Shown here one piece after another: positions 24,565 through 35,470 of a stretch of 64,000 nt of DNA; position 1 is the first letter of the stretch; each line of letters starts with the position of its first letter. Source of the DNA: Maratus speciosus (Eukaryota; Arthropoda; Arachnida; Araneae; Salticidae); contig OZ010796.1 in assembly GCA_963932465.1 (NCBI GenBank), positions 77,334,974 to 77,398,973 on the forward strand. The letters run 5' to 3'. The position numbers and the translations under genes were made by a program. The notes beneath the pieces were generated by a model. That model did not search any database and was not told the DNA's origin. It was given only the letters and a program-made list of their open reading frames with translations.

Positions 24565-25799
24565 AGTATGTACAGCGTTCGAAATCCTTGGTGGTCTGAG
24601 ACCACCAAAAATGCAATCTGACTACTAATTTGAAAAATTTAGTGGTCTGCAAGACCAATAACTATTTCCTCCTTTCTCATAGGTAAACTTAATTTCCCGT
24701 CCCCTAAAAAACCACAACTAAACACAAATCACACAATAAAAATTTTTAAAAATTGCATTAAATCTTAGTCATTTGAAATAAATAATCAGATAAATAAAAT
24801 ATCTAATTAACAATTTTATAGTTTTTTGTTATGTATACTGTTTATTTAATTTTTAGTAAATTATAATTTTACATTTTACTATGCTGAAAATTTTGGATGG
24901 CTGTAAAGGAAGTTTGGCAGAGTTGGGCAAAATACATCGAAAAACCATTTTCGATACAAAATACAAAATACATTGTTTTTTCAACTTAAAATATAAAATA
25001 CAAAATACTTTCCAAATTTCAAAAATTCAAAATACAAAATACATGTATTTTGAAAATACATTTAAAATACAAAATACATAAAAAAAAAAAAAAGAAAGGT
25101 TGTGCATTAAATTGCACTAGTCAAATGCAAAGCTGGTTTGAAAAACTGATTAAATTTTTAGAAATTATAAATTTCCAAATAAAGAAGCAAAATTAATTAA
25201 AACTCAACGAAAGATAACAAAAACAAAACTGAAAGATTAGAGAACAATGTGCTTAAAAGTGTATGAAAGTTGCAAGAATAACTAATAATGAATAAACTCC
25301 CCTTTAAAGATAGTTACTCAGTAGAAATAACTGCATGAATTGATTGTGGTAGAGGTCTGCACAGGCCGGGCTTGGTCTGAGGTCCGTACCCGGCCCGGGC
25401 GGGCAGAATTAGAACAATTTTTTCAACGGGCCAGGCCGAGAAACAAAATTAACGGGCCGGGCCAATAACAGAAATTAAGCAACTTTAATCGAAGCCGATA
25501 AAATATGAGTCATTTTCAATGAATGTGACTTTCGCGAGAATAAGTAAGTATAAATGTGCGTCACAAGCCGATGCTAGTTTGACAACATGCATCAATACAG
25601 AAATGTAACATGTCCAGCGTAGAGATCAGCATCGGACAGTTACATCCTGTATGAGCCATGGCTTAATTTTTTTCAGCAGACTCGGGCCGGGTACAGACAG
25701 GGCCGTAACTGGACTTTATTGTTCTCAGAATCTGTTGTGTAGAGAAGGCAATATGTTTTGTAAAATATTAATAGTGATAATGAATTTCTCTTATCGGAA

Positions 25800-26340
25800 T
25801 CTTTAGAAATATAACTCAAGGTGGTTCTCAAATTCACTGCTCAACAATGAGAAATTTCTTGACACATTTTTTGACTAATTTTTTACTGTAAATGTTTAAA
25901 ATTGACAGACCTGACTATTGAAGGGATTTGGAATCGAATAGCGTTTTGCCTTTTTTTTAACCCCTTGGGGACGCGCGACACGTATACGTGCCGCATGAAG
26001 CGCTCAGAATCCTTGTTTTTCCTCACCAGTAAAATTTTAGTAAAATTTGTCTTATTTAAGCAGCGCATTTTTTCGATTCAAGAAGACACAAATTTCTGTT
26101 TTTAAAAAGCAGTGACAAAAGATTAAAAATTTCGTAAAAGGCTCCCGTCCCGAAGGGGTTAATAAATAAATTACTTATCGAGATATAAGAGGTACTTGCC
26201 ACGTGACTGCAGCTTTTTCTCCCTTCCCGTGCTATCGCTTCCGGAAATTCGATTCAAAACTTTAACTTTGACAGTATTTTCTCAAAGATATATTGCCTTT
26301 ATCAAAAAATGATAACGTTATTCGATTACATAGTTTCTGA
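25800..26340 (+). repeat. Dispersed repeat F, copy 2
   Basis: This matches the reverse complement of 2560-2860, including 'ctgactattgaa', 'aataaattactta' and the CACGTGAC block. The match is interrupted at 25957-26162 by a TTAA-flanked element absent from copy 1. Confidence 0.6.
25961..26158. mobile_element. 198-bp TTAA-flanked MITE (piggyBac-like)
   Basis: CCCCTTGGGGACG at the left pairs with CGTCCCGAAGGGG at the right. TTAA flanks both ends (25957-25960 and 26159-26162). Copy 1 of repeat F lacks it. The 61-67 residue frames across it are chance. Confidence 0.75.
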
Positions 26341-26939
26341 ATAAGAACGCCTGCCAATCTTATGCGTTTCCGAAAAGAAATGAATTCAGAAATGTATCAG
26401 AAAGCTCCTTTGGATTTCAGAAAAGCCTCATTAAATGGCACAAAAATAGTTTCACAAATCTGCTTTTTATTATACACTTTCAAAAATTATCCTGTTTTTA
26501 ACCCTCCTTTTTTCTTTTATTCTAAACTATATTAATTTTTTAATGAATCTTTATTTGAATGTTGAAACATCTAAGACTCTAAGTAATCATTAACGTCGCT
26601 ATTGTGCATTTTCTGTCTTGCGAACACATAGTAATTTAAAAATATACTGTAAAATTATCCCATAAATATGTATGCAATATTCTTTAAAAGAATCTTAATT
26701 GTATGTTTATAAAAATCGGATTCTTTTTGTCGAAATTGAGTCAGGCCTCATTTAATTGATTTTTCGACGGGCCGGGCCTGTTTTCACTGATTTTTGTACG
26801 GGCCGTGCCGTGAACTGTGAAAATATAAATGGGCCGGGCCAAGATTGTTCTTGTGCGGGCCGGACCCAGTCCGGGAAATTCCGACCCGTGCAGACCTCTA
26901 GATTGTAGATCCGATAAGGAAGTCTTTCACGAGGCATAG

Positions 26940-27860
26940 GATAGCACCACCCGCTACTGAGTGTTCTAAGTCAAAATTGAGACAGTATTGATTTTCAGAA
27001 AAAGCATAAAAAGTTTGGTGTAATTCTATTCAATAGGTGCAGAGATATGAAAATCTCGAAAATCCTAAAAAACACAGCACAGAAAGAAAATCATCTGTAG
27101 TACGATATACACCAAAATATCATCCATACTAACTGAATATGATGAAGTTTGATGAAATTCCGTGCTTTAGTTCTAAAGATATAAGCTCTCACGGCACACC
27201 TGCCAATTTCAGATTTTTTAAAAATCAGCGTTACGGACCAGAAGATTTATTTTAAAAAGGTACCTTTAATCTACATGGTACTTATTTCATTTAAATTTGA
27301 TTTACAAAAATGATCATTTTGATATGGAAGAAAACAAACAAACAAACAAAAAACGAGAATTTTACGCACATGTTACGGTAATCATAAAAACACAGCATAA
27401 CAACGCCACCTCTTGAGTGATGCACCCCAAATTTTATCAGCATTAATTTATTTGAAGATCTCAAATAATATGAAATTGGATTAAATTTTGTCCATTAGTT
27501 TTTTGGATATAGTTATCGCGGAAATCATGAAAAACCCAGCATAGCAGCACCACCTGTTGAGCGATATACACTAAAAGTTAATCGGCAAGTATTTCTGTTC
27601 AGGCCTATATGCAGTTAAATGAAATTCTGTATACTGTTTCTTACAATATAGCTATCATGGAATAAAATAATTAAGCATAGCATTGCCACCTGTTGGGCGA
27701 TATAAGTTATACCTAGGTCTATCTTAATCTGAAGTTTGATTATTATTATTAAACTCCATGCATTAGTTCTTGAGATTGAAGGGCCGCAAAAATTGTGTGT
27801 CACACAGACTAACAGACATACACACATTTCTCAAAAATAGTTAAATCGCGTTCAAGATAT
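26940..27860 (+). repeat. ~140-bp degenerate tandem array
   Basis: Units contain 'acccagcatagcagcaccacctgttgagcgata' variants at about 26945, 27395, 27535 and 27672, spaced near 140 bp where clear. The array ends with 'cacacagactaacagaca', a type of tract also seen at the right end of element G. It lies inside the 4.3-kb hAT-like element. Confidence 0.55.
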
Positions 27861-29585
27861 ACCGAAACGTGTAAATCAAGCAAAAAACGAAAGTCGAAAA
27901 TTTTCTTGATTCCAATACTTCCTCCTTATTTATTAGAAGAATGTAAAAACAAATTAGTCTAGTATCAGTATTTTCAATCAGTCTTTCTTAGTATATGTTT
28001 ACAAAAGAACATATTTTGTAATAATCTTATATGTACAATGACACCGAATAAATTGTTTAAATGTGTTTAAATGTATGTTTTTCTTTTTATATAATGCGCG
28101 TGTGTTTAATAAGAGCTTCCAACTAAGCAAGATTTTTTAGGCCTTCTACTAATAAAATATTTGGGGCAAAACTTTTCGATTATGGTGCATTTTAGAAATA
28201 AGGCATACGAAATTTAAATATGTATTACTGAATGCAAAAATATAAATGAAAAAATTAGATATTTTTTAACACAAGTTGAATTATTATTATTAACAAAGGT
28301 ACGAATTCTTCGTATAAAGTAGTTTTAAAATTAAAACACTTGGGTAAAATATCAAACCGTATATAAGCGCAAAGAAATAAGAAATCATTTGCACTTACTA
28401 TGAAAGTCTTGAAACTTTTAATATTGAGTAGAAAGAATATGAAAGCTCGTACATTCGTAAAAAGAAAGCACTTATAAAATATTCATAAAAAGTAGGAATA
28501 ATTCGAATACAAAATTTGCAAAGTCATAAATTTCCTTTTTTCATAGTCAAATCGTTCCTTTAAAAGTTCATTGTAGTAATTTTCTTGCGGTTACTGTCTA
28601 ACAAAATTTCTATTAATGAATGAACGTGAATTTTTGAGGAATCCTTTTTCGATATTTTTAAATAAAACTACTAAACCAGAAAAAAAAAAAAAAACTGAGT
28701 TCCTTATATGTGTGGTCAATGAGTAACTGTCGGTGACAGAGCGCTCGCTGCACCTGCGCAACTCTGAAAGATCCTTCCGGTCTATCACAATACATGTTTT
28801 TTTTTTCTTGTAATTCCCACAGCAACATTAAGATATATAAAAGTTATTTTTGTAACTAATCAGCAAGAATGCGTTTGCTGTATCAAAACATCATATTCAT
28901 CAACCTCCTTGTCTCAGCAACAGTTGAAATGTGTGTTTATATTAACTTCCAGAACAGAATTTGAAAACTAATCAAAACAGATAGTCGTATATTTCCTTTT
29001 AATGAATCGCAGCTTTTCTCTGTGCGGTTTAAACATGGCAGTCTGAAATTTGGAAAAAATGTATTTTGAGTATTTTCAAAATACAAAATACATTATAAAA
29101 CCATCAGAAAATACATTACAAAAATACTTTGATCTTATCGGCTTAAAATACAAAATACAAGATACAAATGTATTTTGAAAATGTATTTCAAATACATGTA
29201 TTTTCGATACTGCCCAACTCTGAAGTTTGGTTTATATTCTAAGAGGGGAGGGGGGTGGGGGGACGTCACTCAAGGGTTAAAGGGACTTAATAGAATTTTA
29301 TGTAGGGGGCCAGTGATGATGACTGCAGACCAGTAAATTCTCATGCTTACTGGTCCTTGGGACCAGTGACTTTTTTTTTATCAATTCTACCGCTGATGTA
29401 TATCTATATATACATATATATGTATATTTATACATATATAGAAGCTATATGTATACATATATAGTGTGTGTGCTGTGCACATATACAATATATATAAATG
29501 TATATCTATATATACATATAGATATAACACTGGTGCCCAGCTAACCGAAAAGTACCGTTAAATTTATTTGAAAATAACTATTTTG

Positions 29586-30089
29586 GAGTACTACTTAGTT
29601 ATCCTGTCGACCAATTTTGCCAAATTATATTAATCGCCAAACCACTCACCAAAGTTTAAAAATTGACTTAATTTAATTTTAAATAACGAAAGAACAACTA
29701 AATTAGGTACAGATGTCATATTCACCCCATATTGGAGAGATTTTTTTCGGTTGCCAATTTGGCGAAAACATCAATAGCATAAACAACATAATTCGGGTTA
29801 CCACATCAAGCAAAATAACGACACTTTGGCACAAGTTAAGTACCTGTTGCCTATATGATATTGGCGACAGGAAAAAAATCGTGCCAATATGGGGCGAATA
29901 TGACATCTGTACCCTAAATTAGTATAATATTTAAATAAAACATAGAAATAAAAATCACTTGATGACGTAAACATGTGTAACTTGCTTACAGTCAAGTGAA
30001 TGTGACATTTACAATCAACCATTATTGGCATTTAGTAATCTTATAGTTTGGCGATAGGTTTTTGGTCAACGAGATAACTAAGTAGTACC
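29586..30089. mobile_element. Element B, copy 1, TSD YTATTTTG
   Basis: GAGTACTACTTAGTTATCC at the left pairs with ...GATAACTAAGTAGTACC at the right. Left flank CTATTTTG corresponds to right flank TTATTTTG, the latter now split by the hAT insertion at 30097. A second copy at 47478-47738 (inverse orientation) lacks the MITE inserted here at 29707. Confidence 0.7.
29707..29914. mobile_element. 208-bp MITE A, copy 2, TSD TAAATTAG
   Basis: The perfect 8-bp direct repeat TAAATTAG flanks it (29699-29706 and 29915-29922). The inverted ends are about 43 bp. The homologous site in element B copy 2 (47619-47626, opposite strand) carries TAAATTAG once with no insert, which proves the insertion and its exact limits. 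The 60-80 residue frames on both strands reflect the inverted structure. Confidence 0.9.
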
Positions 30090-30096
30090 TTATTTT

Positions 30097-32483
30097 CAGG
30101 GTTGGCCGGATTTATCCATTTAAAAAAAATCCGGATGGTTTTTATTGGATAAATCCACTTAAAAAAAGCCGGAGATTTTTGGAGAAAACATAAATATATA
30201 AGTATCTGATAAATAAGAGGAAAAAAGTTCATTTAAATTGAATCTTAACTTTTTTTCAAATAGAAAGCTGGAAAAGAAGATGAATGGTATACAGTATAAT
30301 AATTCCGCAGACAAAGACAAGCAAATTTTAATGATGTAATTTATTTATGAAAATGAAATCATTTGAATTTGTGATTTTATTGAATAATGAAAAAGAAACT
30401 TATTTTAAAATAAAATTAAAGAAACAGTTACCTTAAACAAATAAATGATTATAAAGTGTAATGTTTACAAATAACATAAATCAATTTCAATATTTAGTAT
30501 AAGATAAGAATCTATAATTAATTCTATCTTAACAATATTTTCGTTTTTGATTGCTGCTGCACAATTTCTTGTAAATGAACAGTTTTTAATGAAAGAAGGA
30601 AATACAAAAAGTGTCACCAATCTTTTGGTTCTGCTCTATAGTGTCGGTATATTTTAACCAGCTTCTCTGCTTTGTCAGTTCTTAAACGATTCCTTACTTT
30701 ACTCCAAACAAAACCTTAAGTGGAAAAGTTTCTTTCAATTGATGCAGAACTGGGTGGACAGGTATGTAGTTTTATAAAAAAGTCACAAAATTCTTCAGCT
30801 TCAACAATGCTTTTTTTTAATTGATTTTGCTTTAATGAGGTGCCCCCACTGTTTTACAGAAAAGTTTTCAATAACTGAATTTGAAACTATAGTGGCTGAA
30901 AAAAAAATCTGTCATTTAGTTTCAGTTTTAAAACATAAGGTAGAAAATTCGGATAAATGTCGACAAGCCACTGCTCTGCCATTTCTTCTTATTCAGAAGT
31001 TAGTCGTTTTCCCAAATACTTTGGATCAGTCATATTCCCTAGGAAATGAAATGGTTCATGTTTTCAGAAAACCTCTTTTTCAGCATAGGTAAATAACTGC
31101 TAAGAGACGGGTTTTCTAAAATATCTAACCATACCTCAACAGTTGTAGACAATGTGGCTTTGTCATCTTGCAAAGCATCTAAACCCTTACTTATAACTTC
31201 AAATTGTTCACACAATTTCAAGGCTTCTGAATACAGGCCAACATTCATTAGATACTTTCCTATTTCCTGGTTGAAATCTTCAATGTGTTCTAACTTTATT
31301 TCAACGTATTTGTGATAAATTTTTCAAAAAGGTTTTCAAGCATTCTTTTTGTGAGTTCCATCTAATTTCATTTGGAATTTGGGACATCATACCATCTTTA
31401 TTCTTTAACCAACCATGTGCATTGTGTTTATTTCTAAAGTATTTTTGAACTTCAGCTATATGTTTCATTAAATTAGCTGGAGTTATGTCCTTTGAACATA
31501 AATTTAAAATATCAGATGAGCATCCGTATGTTAATAATTCAGGATGATTTGACTTTAAATTATTCTGCAGTGGTCATTTTATTTTCATTATCTGAACAAA
31601 CAGCAAAAATATCTTGCCAATTTTTTCTTGAATTTCCTTTATTGCCGTTTCTGCAAAATCTGAACAAAATTCTACAGGGTTTTTTCTGCTCCACAATCAA
31701 CAGTTTTAAAAAGGTGAGAATTCTTACCTGTATTGCTTATGTTTGACCAGCCATCTAATATTAGCGTTAGACTTGTTTTGATTGAAATTTCTGATTTTAA
31801 TTTGTTCTCAATTTCATCATATGCATAACACAACATTTTTTCAGACAACTGTTTTCTGCTTGGTGGAATATATCCTGGCCTTAACTCTTGAATCATTTTT
31901 TTTAAATTCTACAATTCTAATGCATGTGGTACAAGAATGGAAAAAATAAATGAAAAAACTGCTGGGTATTAGTGTTGTATTATAGAATGAATGGAGACTT
32001 AGAGAAAATATTTGATTTCTAATTGAAAGAAATATAAATTTCTATTAGCAAGGCTTATGGGAATAACTAGTTACACATTTAATTAAGGCAAAAAATTACT
32101 TATATTTATATAAGATGATTTCCAAAGAATAAAAAAAATTATAATTTTTTTTATTCATTGAATGAAATAAAAATAATTATTTGTTGCATTTTATCATTTT
32201 ATTTTACTTACTTTTTCTTTCTAATTCTACTTTTTAAAAATTCACACAATATAAATTTTTTTACATTAAATAGGAGATATAATCCTAGCAAAAAATCCTG
32301 CACAGACCTCCGAACATAATCTAAAATAATTTTGATATCTAAAAATAACAAATATTAAATTTTGTGCAGCAATTAATAAAAAGTCCAAAATATCCAAAAA
32401 ACTCCAATTTTCTCCGGTTTAAAACCAATAAAATCCACTGGATAGGATTTTTTTAATTTTCTCCTGATTTAATTACAACCCTG
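30097..32483 (-). mobile_element. 2.4-kb hAT transposon, TSD CTTATTTT
   Basis: CAGGGTTGGCCGGATTT at the left and ...AATTACAACCCTG at the right are hAT-type ends. The perfect direct repeat CTTATTTT flanks it (30089-30096 and 32484-32491). It carries a decayed minus-strand hAT transposase (30615-31896). Subterminal 'ggataaatccactt' and 'tccggat' motifs occur at both ends. Confidence 0.9.
30615..31896 (-). pseudogene. Decayed hAT transposase
   Basis: Reading the minus strand across several frames gives, in order, YIPPSRKQLSEKM and LTLILDGWSNI (the DUF659-like start of the catalytic region), then YGCSSDILNLCSKDI, AEVQKYFRNKHNAHGWLK and NEIRWNSQKECLKTF, then SEALKLCEQFEVISKGLDAL with VEVWLDILENP, and near 30750-30620 PSSASIERNFST, WSKVRNRLRTDKAEKLVKIY and AEPKDW, the hATC dimerisation end. 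The order matches hAT transposases of the type with NE.RWNSQ and W..LR.RL signatures. Multiple frameshifts and stops are present. A BED zinc finger, common at the N terminus, was not found. The element can no longer move itself. Confidence 0.8.
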
Positions 32484-32491
32484 CTTATTTT

Positions 32492-33660
32492 GCTTCATTA
32501 GTATGTATTCATTAAATTCTGGTTCTAAATACAGTCATAAAAACAATTTATTACTTTTTATGGGGTGTCCATTACTGGGTTTTTGATATATTACGGTTAT
32601 TTAAAATTAAATTTCTATTCATATAGGGAAATGAGCCTATAAGAATCAGGGGCACGCCAGCAGTATTCAGCACCTGTGTGCAGAACTTCAATTGGCACCC
32701 CATATTCCTACCCCCCCCCCCCCCCCCAAAAAAAAGAAAGAAAAAATAAACTTTATACTTTTTTTTTCAATGAGTATAAATGCATAGCTGCCAAGCCAAC
32801 CTTCTGGGAGTTTTCTTCAAATCAAATACACGAATTTGGAACCAGAAAATTTATTTAATGAAATGCGTTTTGTTTCTACAGGGCTCTTTTTTATTTCATT
32901 TATTAAATTAAATTTCTGGTTAAAAATATTGTTGTTTGAATTAAAAACGAATGTTGGCAGCTATGCAAATAACGGGCATCAATAAAAGATGGGTGCTTCA
33001 GCTGTTTGCTCCCTCTTCCCACAATGGCATACCTCCTAAGTAAATCAGCTTCTTTTACCTCCACCACTCCAGGAATTTTTAAGATCTGATCTTTATTTAT
33101 ATTTATACTTAAAACAGTTCAATTAAACTTTAATTTGGAAATATAGCTGTGTTGATTTAATCAATGGTAGGACTATGCCACTAAGAAAGGGGTGCTCGTA
33201 ATACGGTAAATACACATAAAAGTAGAAAAATATTTTCTCACATTATGATGTTTATAATACACTGGAGCACGTTATAGTATTTTTATTTCTTTTAAAATAA
33301 TATTACATCAATTAAGATGCACCTTAAACAATTGCCACACGTAGATCATAATTAGGGCTGCATTCGAAAATGTTACAGTCCCGGAATATTTGATTTTATA
33401 TTAGCAAATATAGAACCCCTATGCTATATAACAATTGTTGTGAAAAATGCACATACATTTCGAAGGTTACATTGTTAAGAAGCTAAGCGTATCTTTACCT
33501 TGTCGCATTGTTAACCCTTCTCTGTCAGATTTTTTATTTTTCGAATTTCTAATTTTCGTGCAATGAATCGACGTTCTAAATTACAAATATCTATACTAAT
33601 AAAACAAAGTATCGCTCTGTCTGTGTGCGATGGCTAGCTGAATCTAAGGCACATATGAGG
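32492..33660. other. No gene; poly(C) run and a hAT-like end
   Basis: CAGGGGCACGCC at 32648 resembles a hAT terminus but its partner is not visible. A run of 17 C lies at 32711-32727. I see nothing coding. Confidence 0.4.
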
Positions 33661-34089
33661 CTCAAAATTAGTGATGGGCGATTCTCGAGAATTCGACAAT
33701 CGAGAAAAATCGTCATCGTAAAAAATCACAATCGATACAGCCATCGATTAATTCCTAGAATCTACAATCGAGATGTTTTACAATCGATTATAACGAGAAA
33801 AGCTAAAAACAGTTATTGGAAAATTTAGCTATTATTCTGGCCGACAATTTCATAGTAGTGATAGGGCTTAGTGATGGGCGATTCTCGAAAATTTACCAAT
33901 CGAAAAAAATCGTTATCGTAAAATACACAATCGATACAGTCATCGATTACTTTCGAGAATCTACAAAGGAGATGTTCTAGAATCGATTATTGAAATCATT
34001 GTTTTTACATATATATATAAGGCAGATTTTATTAAATATAGGGTAACTGAAAACAGATGGAATAAAAAAACAACAAACCAAAGGGAGGC

Positions 34090-35450
34090 TATAAAGGAGC
34101 CATAAGACTGGAAAAGTCGTGTAAGGTTATCCCCTGGTTGAAAAAACTGAAAAAACGCGAGTAGCTATGAAGCGGTAAGGGGAGTTTAAGTATCAAAAAT
34201 TAGAATTTTTTGGCAATTAGCACCAAAATGGCCAAAGAAATAAGAATCAAAAGCACCCCCTAGTGCCAAAAACATGAACTAAAGGATGATAAAAGGGATC
34301 AAAATTTTTTATTGATTTTTCTACGTCATTTGAGATTGGATCTTTAATTTCCCAATTTTTTAGAAAGTCTTCGACTGGAATACATTAAACGAGCCCCCGC
34401 GGGGAGCAAAGTAGGGGGGGGAGGGCAAGGAAAGTGCACAATATGAATAAGTGGTCACAGGACTTTCCAACGATATGTCACATGAGGGGTGTCGGCTAAA
34501 TTTAGAAAAGTGCCCCTGCACGGAGGCAAAGTAAGGGGAGGGGCGTGGGCGATATATAAAATGAAATAGTAGTCACAGAGCTTTCCAATGATATATCACA
34601 TGAGGGATGTGAGCAAAAGATAGAAAAGAGTCCCAACTCCCAGGATTCCAATTATCGTGCCCCCCCCCCCCCCCCCCCCGAAATATACCCTGCCCATCCT
34701 TCTCTTTGAAATTTTCATATATTAAAAATTATTTATCGGAGGGCTCCGTAAAAAAATCCCATCTAAAATGTTTAAAAACGCTACGATTTCAAAAAAGTTC
34801 GAAAAGTGCATCTCTCGAGGAGCCAAACTAGGGAGGGAAGAAGAAAGGTTCATAATATGAAAGAGTAACTTTCCGATGATATATCAAATGACTGGTCCAA
34901 AAAAAGTTTGAAATCTACCCCTCACATGTGGGTTCCCTCTTTTATCCCAGAATATACCCGGAAATCACGCAGCCCCACTTTTAAAATTTTATATTTAATA
35001 AATAATATTTATCGGAGAGCTCCATTAAAAAACCTCATTTAATGGTATTTATTGTAGAAATCTCTACAATAAAAAAAAATTCACCCCCCCCCCCCCCCCC
35101 CCCGCCTCTTCCGGAATTCAACTCTAGGAGGAGAAAGGTTCATAACATGAAAGAGTGGTGAAAGGACTTTCTGATGATATGTCAAGGAGAGGTTTGGCAA
35201 AAGTTTAAAAATTACCCCCCCCCCCCTTTGTCCACTCTCGCGCCCCCCAGAATTCACTCACCTTCCTCTTTGAACTTTTTATATTTAATAAATAGTATTT
35301 ATCTGAGTCTCCAGGTATGGGACAGCTTGGCAGAGCTAAAATAAGAGAAACATTGAAAATTCGGGGCAAAATGACACTAAATTTAACAGTAAAGTTTGAA
35401 ACTAGGACTATACAGAACTGAATACATAAACCACTATGCTTCATAACCCA
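34090..35450 (-). repeat. Left inverted arm of ~118-bp tandem units
   Basis: Units contain 'ctttccaacgatatgtcacatgag' variants and G-rich or C-rich blocks; they are reverse complements of those at 37741-39340. The inner end ('agctaaaataagagaaacattgaaaa', about 35335-35360) is the inverse of 37755-37780. Runs of 20 C occur at 34660-34679 and 35084-35103. Confidence 0.7.
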
Positions 35451-35470
35451 CATCGGTTAATAGCAATAAA

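Larger units (their letters stand above)
25350..26900. mobile_element. 1.55-kb hAT-like element, TSD GATTGTRG
   Basis: TAGAGGTCTGCACAGGCCGG at the left pairs with ...CCCGTGCAGACCTCTA at the right. Flanks GATTGTGG and GATTGTAG agree at 7 of 8. Several 'gggccgggcc' motifs lie near both ends and make this a local GC island in AT-rich DNA. The middle (about 25800-26340) is a copy of repeat F rather than transposase. Confidence 0.8.
24918..29222. mobile_element. 4.3-kb hAT-like element, TSD AAGTTTGG
   Basis: CAGAGTTGGGCA at the left and TGCCCAACTCTG at the right are typical hAT ends (established knowledge). AAGTTTGG flanks both (24910-24917 and 29223-29230), and the empty site is present in the E copy at 60688. 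Subterminal DNA at both ends is dense in 'aaaatacaaaatac' motifs, probably transposase-binding repeats. No transposase is readable; the interior is occupied by another hAT element and a tandem array. Confidence 0.85.
24573..29395 (+). mobile_element. Family E, copy 2, split by a hAT insertion, 5-bp TSD ATGTA
   Basis: The ends CAGCGTTCGAAATCCTTGG and ...TTCTACCGCTG match the full copy at 60688-61225. ATGTA flanks both ends. Its two halves (24573-24917 and 29223-29395) join at AAGTTTGG exactly where the uninterrupted copy has a single AAGTTTGG (near 61050). Confidence 0.8.
24144..29556. mobile_element. Outermost element of a nested stack, TSD GTTAAATT
   Basis: The left end GGTACTTTTCGGTTAGCCGG pairs with the inverted right end ...CTAACCGAAAAGTACC. 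A perfect 8-bp direct repeat GTTAAATT flanks it (24136-24143 and 29557-29564). The element's own DNA is short, perhaps 250-300 bp including an AT microsatellite near 29396-29520; the rest of its 5.4 kb is later insertions. Its termini resemble the 337-bp element at 45402-45738. Confidence 0.8.

Noticed and set aside
29703..29922. Pairs of 67-77 residue frames on both strands
   Set aside because: They mirror each other because the MITE is an inverted repeat; no coding role is plausible.
30835..31092. 85-residue plus-strand frame
   Set aside because: It is antisense to the decayed hAT transposase.
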